Source: Branchiostoma floridae (lineage: Eukaryota; Chordata; Leptocardii; Amphioxiformes; Branchiostomatidae). Taken from it: a stretch of 64,000 nucleotides of DNA. Position numbers and translations under genes: made by a program. Where the stretch lies: contig NC_049989.1 of NCBI RefSeq assembly GCF_000003815.2, forward strand, positions 2,832,342-2,896,341. Reading direction: 5' to 3'. Shown one piece after another: positions 1-11,671 of this stretch (position 1 is the stretch's first letter; each line of letters begins with the position of its first letter). Under the pieces are notes generated by a model. The model saw nothing but the letters and a program-made list of their open reading frames with translations, was not told where the DNA came from and did not search any database.

Positions 1-3000
1 AACAGGCGGTCTTCTCGTAGATGGGACGCTGCAGTCCCAGCTCCCTATGTTGGAATGGAGACAAAAGAGTGATGAAAGGCTTAATAAATGGATTGACGAA
101 GGTTAGACATCTAGGTAATAAGACACGTGAAATAGCAGTTTCTCAAGCAACTGGCTTTATAGAATGATTGATATATAACATTATATGAAACCCCTTGTTG
201 TGCCTTTAATATCTCTTTTACCTATTTTAGCTATTTGATCTAAACATTTTCCACAACTACTAATATCAAGAGTGATGATAAAACATGGCGATTTCTTTAG
301 GTACATTTTAGTACGTGACTCATGAAAAACTACGCTTTGCTAGTAACGTTAGTATGTAGCAACATTGACACTATTGCACATTGAATCTGCTCTATGCCTT
401 CTATGATGCTAATTGGCATATGTAGTAGAGATGGATGGTGAAGATTTGAAGTGTTGATGTCTAAACTTTAAGTCGTATTGCTGAGATATTGTTTCCTAGC
501 TCACCTGACGATGACTCCAGGGCGCAGGTCGAAGTTCTTGTTGACGATTTTGAGCAGACGTGCGTCGGTCATGCCGTCCTGACAGGTGCCGTAGGAATTC
601 ACCAGCACGGACAGGGGGTGGGAGATGCCGATGGCGTAGGACACCTGTCAATTATAAGGTACAATGACTTGAGTCAAGGAAACTGTTCCGGAGTATGAAA
701 CTGAAAAGAAAAATATATTCATAGAATACAATGTGCATATTTCATGTGACTTTTAAGATGTGGAAGACTCTACAAAGATTCTTCAAAGTCTTTGGGTAGT
801 TTGGAAATAACAATATACCGAATAACATATAAGCGTTGCCAGCCTAATTTTGGGACGCAAGGAATTATTCAATCATGAATGATTGAGATAGCGCTACAAA
901 TGAATGGGCAACCTTGGCATGCACAGAAGTGACTGCAAAATATCATTCCGAACATAATGATTATGTGTCGTCAAGACTACAGGCAGGTGTTGTAACGTTA
1001 CGGTATCCACATATGAGCCAGCACTGAAGAGGACAGCAAAGGAAGCGAGGGAAAAAGCCACCAAATAACGTAATAAGAGTAGAAAACAGTGTCAAAGCCC
1101 TACCTGCACCAGCACACGGCGACACAGGCCTGCCTTCACCAGGGACTTGGCGACCCAGCGCGCGGCGTACCCAGCAGAGCGGTCCACCTTGGAGAAGTCC
1201 TTTCCGGAGAAGGCACCTCCGCCATGTGCGCCCCACCCGCCATAGGTGTCCACGATGATCTTACGTCCAGTCAGACCTGCGTCGGCCTAATGATAAAGTC
1301 ATATATGCAAACACATTAACGTAACATTTTTTTGTTTTTGTTTTACAAAAATCGTTAAATCGAGAGTCAGAGAAGCCGAAAGAACCACAAGGCCCAGCAG
1401 GTTGTTTCTACAAGATTCTCATGACGTGTCAAAAGAGTCACCTGGCGACAACTTTTGTTACTGCAGCATACGCATAAGGTGGTTGCAGTACTTTCATAGA
1501 TAACTAGAACGCGCTTTTGATCTATGACGAACATAGACAACAAACACTTAGACTTTGACTATTTGGATCCACATTTAGCTTAACAATACTGGGCATTTTC
1601 AAAGAGACTTAACAAAACAATACAGAAAGCATTACATACAATCAATCAATAAATTGATTGAGTGAGACCTTGATTGAATGATTGATCGATCGATCGACAT
1701 TAATCAATTTTGCAGGTTTGATATCTACCTGTGGTCCTCCACTGGAATTTCCCGGAAGGCTGGAGGTGGTAGATGGTCTTGTCGTCCAGGTATCGTGACG
1801 GGATGACGGCTTTCACCACCCTCTCCTTCAGCTGTTCGCGAAGGTCATCCAAGGTCACGACGTCATCCGTCTGCACTGACATCACCACCGTGTGCACACG
1901 GATCGGCACGCATGCGCCGCCGCTCATTCTGTACTCAACAGTCACCTGTTGGCGTGACGTGAGAACTCGTTCCTTTAACAATTTTTTCACTTCTAAAAAT
2001 TTCAGACATTAGGTTTTCAATATAGTCTTCATTTGAGCCGATTCAACATTGTGCCTAACGGTTGCTTGGTCAACATTTTATATTGCTATATTTGAACATG
2101 CTAATACCCGTCTCAGAAAATCTTTTTTGAAACAATGAAGATATGATGATCAGATGCTTTTGTAACTTACTCCAGAATGCACGATTAAACAATCATTTCC
2201 TGTTCACAAAGGGTGAAGATGATGTACGTGATGGTTTACAAACTAACGAGCCATGCAGCTGCAATACGAGAATACAGGCCACTGAGGAGGTTAGTCTCCC
2301 TTAAACCTCCTTGTAAAGGGAGATATAAACTCCTTGTACAGACCACACGCTCACCTGTGTCTTAGTGTCGGGCCGGAGCCAGGTGAAGGTGCCATCGCGG
2401 CGCAGCTCCGCCAGCTTACGGTTCAGTCCGTGCGCCAACATGCACGTGAGCGGCATGCACTCTTCGGTCTCGTCACTAGCGTAACCGAACATCAAACCCT
2501 GGCGGTGGAAAGTAATCAACAAAACGAAATGTTGTTTAAAAAATGTGACGAAGGCTACACGAAGATTTAGAGGCTGTATCATTCAAGCTTCCAATGCCTG
2601 TTCATGTTGAAGGATTGTCACTTTTTGTGAGCTACGGTGCAAAAGACGTAAACTGCTAAACTTTTTCTGAACCAGTGGCAGATAAATTGTGATAGGCTAT
2701 CAACCTATAGTATGCGCTATTAGGTCTAGTGGGATTACAAAATTAGTACAAATTCTAAAGATAAAGTTGTGCATCTGTAACAGAGGCTTAGGGGCGCCCA
2801 TCTCCATTTATGTAGCCCTTGGATCACACATTCGTGCAAGCAACTACAGCAGGGGCTAGTCCGCTGGTAGTGGTGTGTGTTTAGCTCCCATACACTTCCT
2901 CATTAGTACTAACGGCAGAAGAAGTAATAACATGTACCATTAATTTTTTTTTCTTACATGTACAATCGATCGACCTAGAATGATGTCGAAACCACAACAA

Positions 3001-6000
3001 TGATGTAACGTTACAGTTCTAGTTCTGTACCTGGTCCCCTGCCCCGATATCCTCGGCTCCCCGCTTCTCATGCACACCCTGTGCGATGTCAGGGGACTGC
3101 TGCTCCACAGCTTGGATCACTGCGCACGTATTGTAGTCAAACCCTGCGTTGGAGGAGAGACATCCATGTTTATGAAGGTTATCAATACCAGGTAAACAAT
3201 ATCTAAAACAAAACGATCTCTGCAGCTGGGTAAAATGCGGACTGATTATTTCTAGATGTTGCGAGGAACATCCATCCTGGATGTTGCGAGAAACATCCAT
3301 CACTCTTCTACCACTAGAATCAACTCGGATGGAAGAGAGCAATGCTAGTAACATTTAACGGTTAAGCATGTCTATTCGCAAAGGTTGTATATATTTAGTT
3401 ACATGTTACGTACGTATATACTTATACTACTTTGTTCTACTGGCCAATTCTAGTAACGCAGAAGAAGAGTGGTGAATGTCACTGGAAACGTGCGGACTCC
3501 GGAAGCACCTTCATCAGGCGCACCTATTGTAAAGTTATACTATTCAGTTGTTAATTATATTAGTTTGTTAGAAACTATGAGACAGTCGTTTGAAAGAATT
3601 TGATTCCTTGCAAGGCAGTAACACTTCATCTTTTAAATCTAATAAGTGAAAAATGCACCAAGAGGTGAATATATTGAAATAGATTATCACAAGTTCCTTA
3701 CCCTTGTCGCTGTGGTCGTAGCCGACACGTTTGATGACGTCACGCACCACAGTCTGGTAGTCGATGGTGGCGGTGGTGTTGACTTCACCGAACACCATGA
3801 TGTAACCCGTCTTAGTGCAGGCCTCTGGGATATGCACAAACAACAGCAGGTTTCTAGGGGTTATACTAATGTTTGCTTTTCAGTCATACTTTTGCATTTT
3901 TCGTGATATTCCAATTATGAAATTAGGGGTTCACGGTTGCAGCGAGATTGCAGCGCGATCGCCGTCTAGTGGAATGGGGGCCTAGTGGAGCGACTATAAT
4001 AAACAACATGCATGTTAAACTTTAACTACAATTGAAATGTCGTGTGAAGAGTTTCTGCTATTTGTGAAGATTACACATTCCAAATTAGCAAACAAACTTC
4101 TTCCCTTTTTGTGCCAATGAAGTTGAGTTGCAATTGGCGTTGGGAATTTCCCGAGCAGCCTCGTTACCCCTGCTTCGCCTATTGAGTCAGTGAAGTCAAG
4201 CTTGCCGAAGCTTGATGTTTCTGACCTAGGGAGAAGAGTTGCTGCTACAGTTATCGCTACGGGACGCTCTACATCTTCATGATGGTAACGTCTGGCCCTA
4301 CGAGCCTGATTTAGAAAACAAATTGTTACGTACCACAGGCGACCTTGGCATTCGGGTCCTTTTTCAGATGTGCGTCCAGAATGGCATCGCTGATCTGGTC
4401 ACACAGCTTGTCTGAAATGTGAAAATTTTGCGATAAAACGTAGTTTCTAACAATCTAACTGTCCTGTTTATGCAGGAAATAATTTAGCAGGAGAGGTTGG
4501 CGATCACCGTTAGATTACATTTACCCCGAAAGGAGGAAAAGATGCCCGTTCCACGCAAATTCTTATTCGGCGAATTCTACTTTCCACTTTTAGCGTTTTC
4601 ACTGTAACAGTACTAGTGGACCGGTCTTTTGTTTTGAAAAAAAGAAGAAGAAGATAACAGAACGGTAGAACAAAACGGATTCCTAAAAAAGAGTTTTATT
4701 ATTGAAGTAACATTATCAAGATGTATGTTATAGATTTAATTACATAGTTAGGTTGTCTTTGCTTTTATTCGTGAAATGGCTTGGTTCTTTAACCCTATTC
4801 AGACCGGGGGGGGGGGGCTTTTGAGGCCCGCGCTAACTTCGATGTCCTATAACGCCTGAACGCCTTACGCTAAAGCCACCAAATTTGGTGAGTTTTCCTA
4901 AAATATTGTTGGCAACAATTTTGCGAAGTTTGACAAATTTTCCATTTTTTCGTGTTGCCATGGTAACCGTTTGCTGACAGGCAGTTTTGCCAAAAATCAC
5001 TATTTTTGGTTCTAACAATGTATTTTTCACATTTATTTGCTATATTACTGCTATTTTGTTACATAAATAAAATCTTATATTATTTAGCATATCTTTCATA
5101 ATTATATATACATAAATTATGCTAATTTGATGACGTCATCAGCCCAAAATCCAAGATGGCGGACCGTATGGCCAGATCAAGAATAACAAGCTTATTTTCC
5201 CTTAAAATTTGTAACTACCTGGTATTTTTTCATCAAAAACCATCTAAATGAATGAATTTAGTCTATTTCCATTGCCCTTTGTGATTATTTGTTGCAAAAA
5301 AAGAAGTTTTAAAAATTCAAGGTGGTGGATATAATATGGCGGAGCCTATCTCGTATCTTAGATGTGCATGACGTCATTTTATGACGTAATTATGACATCA
5401 TCGATGTTGCTATTGGCAATACAAGTCGTAATAAACATTATTATTCTGTTATCTGCACTTATTGTTACATTTTTGTAGTATAACTTGAAGTTTTCTGAGA
5501 ATACCCTTTTTTCATGGGTCCGGCCAATATAATCAAATTGATGACGTCATAATTACGTCATCTTACATCAACGTAACGTCAAACGTCAAATACTTGTCAG
5601 ATATTATGTCGATATAATGTCCTGAAAATTTGGTGGCCTTACGGCACGTCGTTCGAGAGTTAGAGGACTTAGAAGTGGAGGGCCTCAAAAGCCCCCCCCC
5701 CGGCCCAGGGATGACCAAAAAAGCCCGGTCTGAATAGGGTTAAATGTCTTAGACATTAACAACAGCTTAACTATCCCGTTTGTAAAACTTGTATCTCTAA
5801 TATCTAACCGTATCATTTCTGATTGATGTGTCAACTTTCAACAAAGGATGAGGTCCGAATATCAAAACAGTGAAAGTGTAAATAATGTTGCACGATCAAA
5901 GCGTTTCCGTGGGGTTTCTGAGTAGACCCTTCATCAGGCGCACCTATTGTACCTGTGCACTCACCCTGATCATGAGTAATGCCGTATCATGGCGCTAGTT

Positions 6001-9000
6001 TCAGTCATTGGATAGATGCCAGCCCCCAAAACAAAGTACTCTAACCAAATACGACGTTTGCATAGTATTAACAAACAAATACGCCTTCTCACAGTTCAAC
6101 CAGGGGACACTAAACGTAACTGTGGTGCGAAGATTGAATCAAAGATTTCCGTTATTGCGCTAACAGGGTGACAGTACGATAACCTGAGTAGGATCAACAA
6201 CAGCAGTGTCAACAACTCTAACGGAGGGTAGCAGATGGGATTCGTACTGGGAGAGAAAAACAATTACTGTAATGGCCGACTGTGGATTCAGCTCATTATA
6301 CGTCTATGTGTGAAAGTGAAAGTTGTTATGTCGCAAGATCAAAGCGTTTCCGGGGCGGGGTTTCTGAGGGCGCACCTATTATACCTTCATCAGGCGCACC
6401 TATTGTACCTGTGCACCCACCCTGATCACGAGTAATGCCGTGTCATGGCGCGAGTTTCAGTCGCTGGATAGATGCCAGCCCAGCCCACCCCCACCCCCCA
6501 CCCCCCCCAAAAAATAACGTACTTTAACCAAATACAACCAAATACGTATTTGTTTAACGTTTGCATACCAAGCAAACGCGCCTTCTCGCAGTTCAACCAG
6601 GGGACACAGAACGTAACTGTGGTGCGAAGATTGAATCAAAGATTTCCCTTATCGCGCTAACACAGGGTGACAATACGATAACCTGAGTTGGATCAACAAC
6701 AGCAGTGTCAACAACTCTAACGGAGGGTAGCAGAGGGGATTCTTACTGGGAGAGAAAACAATTAATGGCCGACTGTGGATTCAGCTCATTATACGTTTAT
6801 GTGTGGATTGAAAAGCAAACAAAATGCATGGAAAAACATGTGAGAAGAACTAGACATTTTACCACTTCGTTTGTGTTTGTTAAAACCAAGGTTCACACAA
6901 AACTAAGTGTGATCGGTGACCAGTCGCGCAGAGTTCGCCGTCAGAGGAATGAGGGCCTAAATAAAGTAAGGTTCATGTGTTCCGTCTGAATACTTAGTAG
7001 TGTAATCTATGGGAGGAATCAAGCGTAACGTAAGGAGTTAAACTCTTTCCGGTCGTTTCCTTTAAGGGGTAGGCGTAGGGGCCGTGGCATATCGACGTCA
7101 CGTAACTTTATACTTTTACACATAAAACCCCTATCACAGCCGCCGACTTTATTCACATTTACAACGTTCGCGTCGTACCACTTGCTGCCGACATTATCGG
7201 GTCGGAAGGCTGGGAAAAGATCAAGGTTAGTTTAACAGCTGTCTTAGGCCGTGTTTTGTCTCGGGTGAGGCGTAAATTAAACTTGTAGGACCGAGCAGAG
7301 CCACGCATCGAATAGCCTCCATTGCATTGTCTCTTTTTTCAGTCTTTTGGGGTTTATAATACGATTTTGCTGGCCATTTCGTTTTGTACTGTACGGGGCC
7401 AATGGTTAAGCGACCTAGTACAAAAAAGAATGGCCATCAAAACTGTATTATGAACCAGAAAAAGACGGGAAAAGGGTCACAGCGAGTATGCTATAGAGGC
7501 TACGCCTCGAACACGTTAAGATCCCACCACACATTTCGAATAGAGTAAGAGTCCTTCCCGGTTCTAACCTTACTGTCTAGTCTCCGGGTTGACATTTTGA
7601 AAAGGCGATAGTCACCTGTTATTTCAATCCTTATGTAAATCTCAATAGATAGACAGAATAGATAAATGACGTACTGTGTAATGTTTTAGTGATGGGCAAC
7701 CTTCCATCAAGGTTTCAGGTGGGTAAATGGCGGGTAAATCTTGCCCAAAACATGCATGCGTAGTGAAACCGGATGTTGCGTGATGATACACGAAGTCAAA
7801 CCTGTGCATGTTAAATGTACGATCGATAGAGCTGTGGAGCATTGGACCACTGTAAAGCCTCTGTCACGCAGCACGAAATGCGATCATCTGACGAGTCTGC
7901 GAGCTATAAATGACATTTTCGGTAGACTTGCGTCAAGCTTGCGCCACTGCGGGGTTTGAAAGATGCTCAACGAATTTCAGAGATAAACAACAAATTTTCT
8001 TACTTTTTGTGTATTTTGTCGTCTTCTAAGTAATACTTTTACGTATTACGCAATATCTAAATTATACAAAAAATCGGAGAAAATAACAAAATAGTGATAC
8101 AGTGAACGAACCCCGCAGTGACGCAAGCTTGACGCAAGTGCAGTGAGAGTGCACCTTGAGTGAAAGTGAAAGTTATGTCAATCCGGTTTCGGTGTAGCTC
8201 ACTGGCTATCATCTTCCACTGGTCGTGACAGAGCAGACAGCCACTATTTACAGTTTTTACAGGTTCGTTTTCCCGGGTAAATTCCCCTAGCACTTTTCGA
8301 CAAGCACAATGAACAGTGGGCGACTGCAACGTCCCCTCTCAAGGACCGCAGCCCTTTCCAGTAAACTTGACTTAAGGTATTTAGGTTGGCTAAATTGGCA
8401 TTTTGACCTTCCATTGTTTCCTCATTGATGAATTAAGAAAGAATGGAGCCGTAACGAATATTGAAAGATGGGCATGACATCATTCTAAATCTAATTTTTT
8501 GGGGCCATATTGATAACGTCATCAGGTTTATTGCCCCTAATATTATTTTTATTCTATGACAAAATACACTGCAGCACTTTGGTACATACCACTGCAATGA
8601 AACTATGTTTTTCATGTGCATAATGATGAAAGCCTCCTGTAGCGCGCATATCAGGTGAGCGACACAGTCGAAATCGAACTCACGGCTTCTAGTTCTATAA
8701 TCTAGAGGCAGGGCCGCTAACCACTGTAGACTATACACGCTACAGGCAATAGTCGTTCTCTTGATCATCGCTCGATTTTAGGTATCGGCCAATGCTCACA
8801 GATCACCGAGCCTCGTAGATATGGTAGGACAGGTTTTCCGAAAAATTACCCACCACCCTCTATCGATTTTGAAATCGGGCGACAGTCTAGCTGGCGATCA
8901 ACAAATACGACCGAAGGCGCGTGGACTGTATGGCAGGGGCGAAACTACCAGTGCTGAGTTAGTGACTATGGCAAGAGCACTGACAAAGTGGAAAGCTCTG

Positions 9001-10078
9001 GTGCACCGTGGTTAAAAGTAAAACGATAGCTCTGGTATATTCAATGGATTATCTACCACAATGTAAGGAAGTAATGTGCATATCGCACACGGATGTTAAA
9101 CAGTACATTTGTCTCCAAAACATGGAAAATCGCACCGCCCGTTTGAAAGTACAAACCGCCCCAAACCGGTAACACCTAGTACCTGCGCACCCTGTGTACC
9201 GCACCCAAAGGGTACGTTTACATCATGAGGGCGTCGTGCGATTTTGATGCCATAGGATTTTCAAACAGGCCGCGACAGAACCAACCACCGACATGAACCC
9301 ATGAAACAGCAATTTTTTGTACCAAGACAGTTGAACTTTGCCGGAGACCTACATTTTTGTCCTCCAAAATACCCAAAGTTTGATAGCGATCGCACGAGCT
9401 ATGTGACCACGCCCATACTCTGTACATTTCTAAACTGAGAAATATCTGCGCACGTATATCTTGCAAAATTCAGGTGTCTTGTTACCAAAAAAGGCTGTCT
9501 TAGAATTCTTGGATCCTTGCTCCGTCACAGCCTGTCTGGATAGGGCGCATAATCATCAGAACGACGTGACTGAAATGTCAACGATTCGTGTCGATAGAAA
9601 CCTTTCCATTTCAAATCTATGGGTGAATATCACTAATTCATGGTGTAACGATATATCAGTATGTATTAGACGTTTGATGTATTCGACATTTTGTTCGGAA
9701 ATCTTTTTCCCACGCAAAACGTCAAAACTCGTAACACATGAAGAAGGACATATAGGGTTGTAAAAAAAAGGTCACGTTCAGTTTCTTGAAAAAAAAAGAA
9801 GTAAAAGAAGTCCTCCAGGACAGGTGTAGTGTGAAGCAGCCGCCTTGAAATGGAACATTTTTTTCACAATAGTCAGAATTTGCATGCTAAATTTGCCCAC
9901 AGGAAAGTAAACCAAATAGTTGTACCAAAAAAGAGGTATTTAAAAAAAAAACACAAGTCCAGTAGAAAACACGGCAGGAATTACAAACCAATACCAGTGA
10001 TATTAGGGCTTCCAACTTACCCGGATGTCCCTCCCCGACCGACTCCGAGGTGAAGAGGAAAGTGTCTTGGTTTGCCAT
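1..10078 (-). CDS. MAT2A-like: S-adenosylmethionine synthetase (MAT), 3' end outside window
   Basis: Makes S-adenosylmethionine from methionine and ATP in the cytosol. Coding exons on the minus strand, in transcript order: 10078-10021, 4411-4334, 3824-3702, 3143-3031, 2498-2355, 1945-1729, 1286-1104, 644-505, 44-1 (partial). Every junction is GT-AG. The start [19 protein letters not shown] leads into the ATP-binding GHPDK motif, completed across intron 1. Exon 4 ends in GAGDQ, continued by GLMFGYA in exon 5. Exon 7 carries the glycine-rich GGGAFSGKD loop. Exon lengths equal those I recall for human MAT2A except exon 6, which is 217 nt where 219 is expected. The two missing bases fall after QPSGKF, where the family has VIGGPQ, and break the frame into exon 7. 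Exon 7 also opens ADAGLTGRK instead of the near-invariant GDAGLTGRK. This may be sequence error or a real lesion. MAT1A and MAT2A cannot be told apart in an invertebrate. Identity is very secure. Confidence 0.93.
4793..5739. mobile_element. Non-autonomous piggyBac-like element with TTAA target duplication
   Basis: The termini are inverted repeats: CCCTATTCAGACCGG at 4793 and its reverse complement ending at 5739. Each is flanked by TTAA (4789-4792 and 5740-5743), the target-site duplication of piggyBac transposons. Inside the TIRs are a G-run and a matching C-run, then more inverted similarity (GAGGCCC.../...GGGCCTC; CCAAATTTGG-like words). It is 947 bp and has no transposase-sized reading frame, so it is non-autonomous. 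It lies in MAT intron 1. Confidence 0.85.
5868..6805. repeat. Tandem duplication, two units of about 440-490 bp
   Basis: Unit 1 (about 5868-6311) and unit 2 (about 6312-6805) run in the same order: GATCAAAGCGTTTCC, CTTCATCAGGCGCACCTATT, TCATGGCGC, GATAGATGCCAGCCC, then ACGGAGGGTAGCAGA. They differ by scattered substitutions and small indels, including a C-rich run near 6485-6508 only in unit 2. The word CTTCATCAGGCGCACCTATT also occurs near 3508 in MAT intron 3, so the unit contains a dispersed repeat. It lies in MAT intron 1 and I see no coding signal. Confidence 0.8.
7927..8138. mobile_element. MITE of about 212 bp, 31-bp TIRs
   Basis: CTTGCGTCAAGCTTGCGCCA at 7927 is inverted, with one change, in the sequence ending at 8138. 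The core (ACGAATTTCAGAGATAAA... ATTACGCAATATCTAAATTAT) matches the cores at 16691-16903 and 34680-34800, which defines a family. Non-coding, within MAT intron 1. Confidence 0.8.
9229..9415. mobile_element. Dispersed TIR repeat, second copy at 34082-34276
   Basis: The block running from GTCGTGCGATTTTGATGCC through CCACCGACATG and TTGAACTTTG to GATCGCACGA recurs at 34082-34276 with the same order and spacing. The ends are partly inverted (GGGCGT / ACGCCC, CGTGCGAT / ATCGCACG), which fits a small non-autonomous DNA element. No coding potential. Confidence 0.65.
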
Positions 10079-10198
10079 CTTCTTTTTCTTCTTCAAGTTG
10101 TCGCTTCTTCCTGTCAACCACAGATGAGACGGACACAGGAATCTTACCTTTCTTCCGATAACCTACAGATTTATAGTATGGCAAGTTTCGAAAGCCTA

Positions 10199-10415
10199 AT
10201 GATATTCACATTACATATGCGCGCATGCGCCAGTTTGGACCAATGGTTCGCCGGCAACGCAGTCGACTACTGAGAAACCATGTCCTAGACCATACTTTAA
10301 CCTCATATTGCTCACAAAATGTTTTGATGATATTCACATTATATATGCGCGCGTGCGCCAGTTTGGACCAATGGTTCGATGACAACGCAGTCGACTATTG
10401 AGAAAACAAGTCCCA
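10199..10415. promoter_or_regulatory. Tandemly duplicated NRF1/CCAAT promoter module
   Basis: A segment of about 100 bp occurs twice (about 10199-10280 and 10326-10410). Each copy has GATATTCACATTA, a CG-rich palindromic core, CAGTTTGGACCAATGGTTCG and CAACGCAGTCGACTA. Copy 1 holds a perfect NRF1 consensus GCGCATGCGC at 10221-10230; copy 2 has GCGCGTGCGC at 10349-10358. Both have a CCAAT box (ACCAATGG). It sits 120-340 bp upstream of the MAT start codon, so it is probably the MAT promoter and could also serve divergent MARS1. The motifs are seen; promoter activity is inferred. Confidence 0.65.
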
Positions 10416-10984
10416 ACTGCATCCTTTCACTTTCGTATGTTTTAACAGTGACTTGCAATTTTGAATTGTACATTTCCAATACATGTATGTACGAAGTTAA
10501 ATTTGAACGAATAACGAATGTGTAGCAATTCTTACTCTCTGTCTTAAGGATCTTATTGAAAATTTAGATCCCTTGTTAAGGGACTTGAATTTCAGTGAAA
10601 TTCCAATGACATCATCGAAACCAACCTGCCAAAACTGACGAAAGTCATCACTGACGGATGATGAACATATAAGGAGTCTGATAGGGAGTTTGGAGAAATT
10701 ACATCGGGAGGCACTTGGAAAAGGGTCTATTCGGGATATTGGCATTGAAAAAAAAGAAAAATTAAACGATAAAAATGAAATGAACTGTTGCCATGGCTGA
10801 ATAAAAACAATAGTAACTCACACGCACGCACAAAACCTCCACCCACCCACCCATTTTCTTCACGGTCCATATCTTCTACAGTTTATGTCAATGACCTGGT
10901 GACAATGACAAAGAACTTTGTCAAGGGCAAGTTAGAACCTGTATCGAACCCGTGATCAAGTGTCAACTCACGGACCTTCTCAGA

Positions 10985-11225
10985 AACACCCAGGAAAAGG
11001 TGAAAGCATCTATACGCTCAGAACAATAAAAGTTCAAATTTAGCGAATAGAAAAAAAAAACATGCAGGAGAAAACTTAAGGTAAATGGATGTACACGCTT
11101 AGAACAATAAAAGTGTTTTCAAGTTCAAAATTAGCGAATAGAAAAAAATACACAGGAAAAAAGTGATAGCATCTATACGCCCAGAACAATAGAAGTGTTT
11201 TCAAGTTCAAATTTAGCGAATCAAA
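10985..11225. repeat. Tandem repeat, three units of about 80 bp
   Basis: Three diverged copies of a unit containing AGAACAATA(A/G)AAGT and AAGTTCAAATTTAGCGAAT, starting near 10995, 11078 and 11163, in the shared MAT/MARS1 upstream region. No coding signal. Confidence 0.7.
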
Positions 11226-11489
11226 AGAGGGACAATTTGACCAAAAAAGAGACAAGACACCCGAGCGCCGACGATTATCCGGATAGGCTTGGTCGTGAAA
11301 TGGTGGTAAGATGAATTTATCACTTTTTGCTCTAAAAACTCTTTAAAAAAGGGAAAGTTTCGTGACATGTTCTATATTGCACCACCGAAACTAGGGTGAC
11401 GTAGTTTCCATCACGAGATAGAAACTGAAAGAAAGCCCCAATATGAGTCATTCTCTAGATTTTTCTATCGAAACTGTATAATAAGATTC

Positions 11490-11671
11490 TCCTTCAGCCA
11501 ATAGCAGTACGCTTACTTAAAATGGGCGGAGTCTATCAGTAACGGGTATGAACGACCCGAACCGTTCTCCATCACAGCTACTGCGGAGACTCCTACCATA
11601 GCATTACAGATATCCTGCAGTACTGAAGACGAAACAGACGGCCGCACTGGTACAGAAATCAAGGATTCACC
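11490..11671 (+). promoter_or_regulatory. Probable MARS1 promoter and 5' UTR
   Basis: Just upstream of the MARS1 start are a CCAAT box (11498-11502) and a GC box GGGCGG (11524-11529). Leader sequence follows, ending in a good Kozak context (TTCACCATGG). I see no TATA box at the expected position. The transcription start is not determined. Confidence 0.45.

Noticed and set aside
961-1236. 91-codon minus-strand frame at the SAM synthetase exon 7
   Set aside because: It overlaps exon 7 in the wrong frame; the correct frame encodes the conserved GGGAFSGKD loop.
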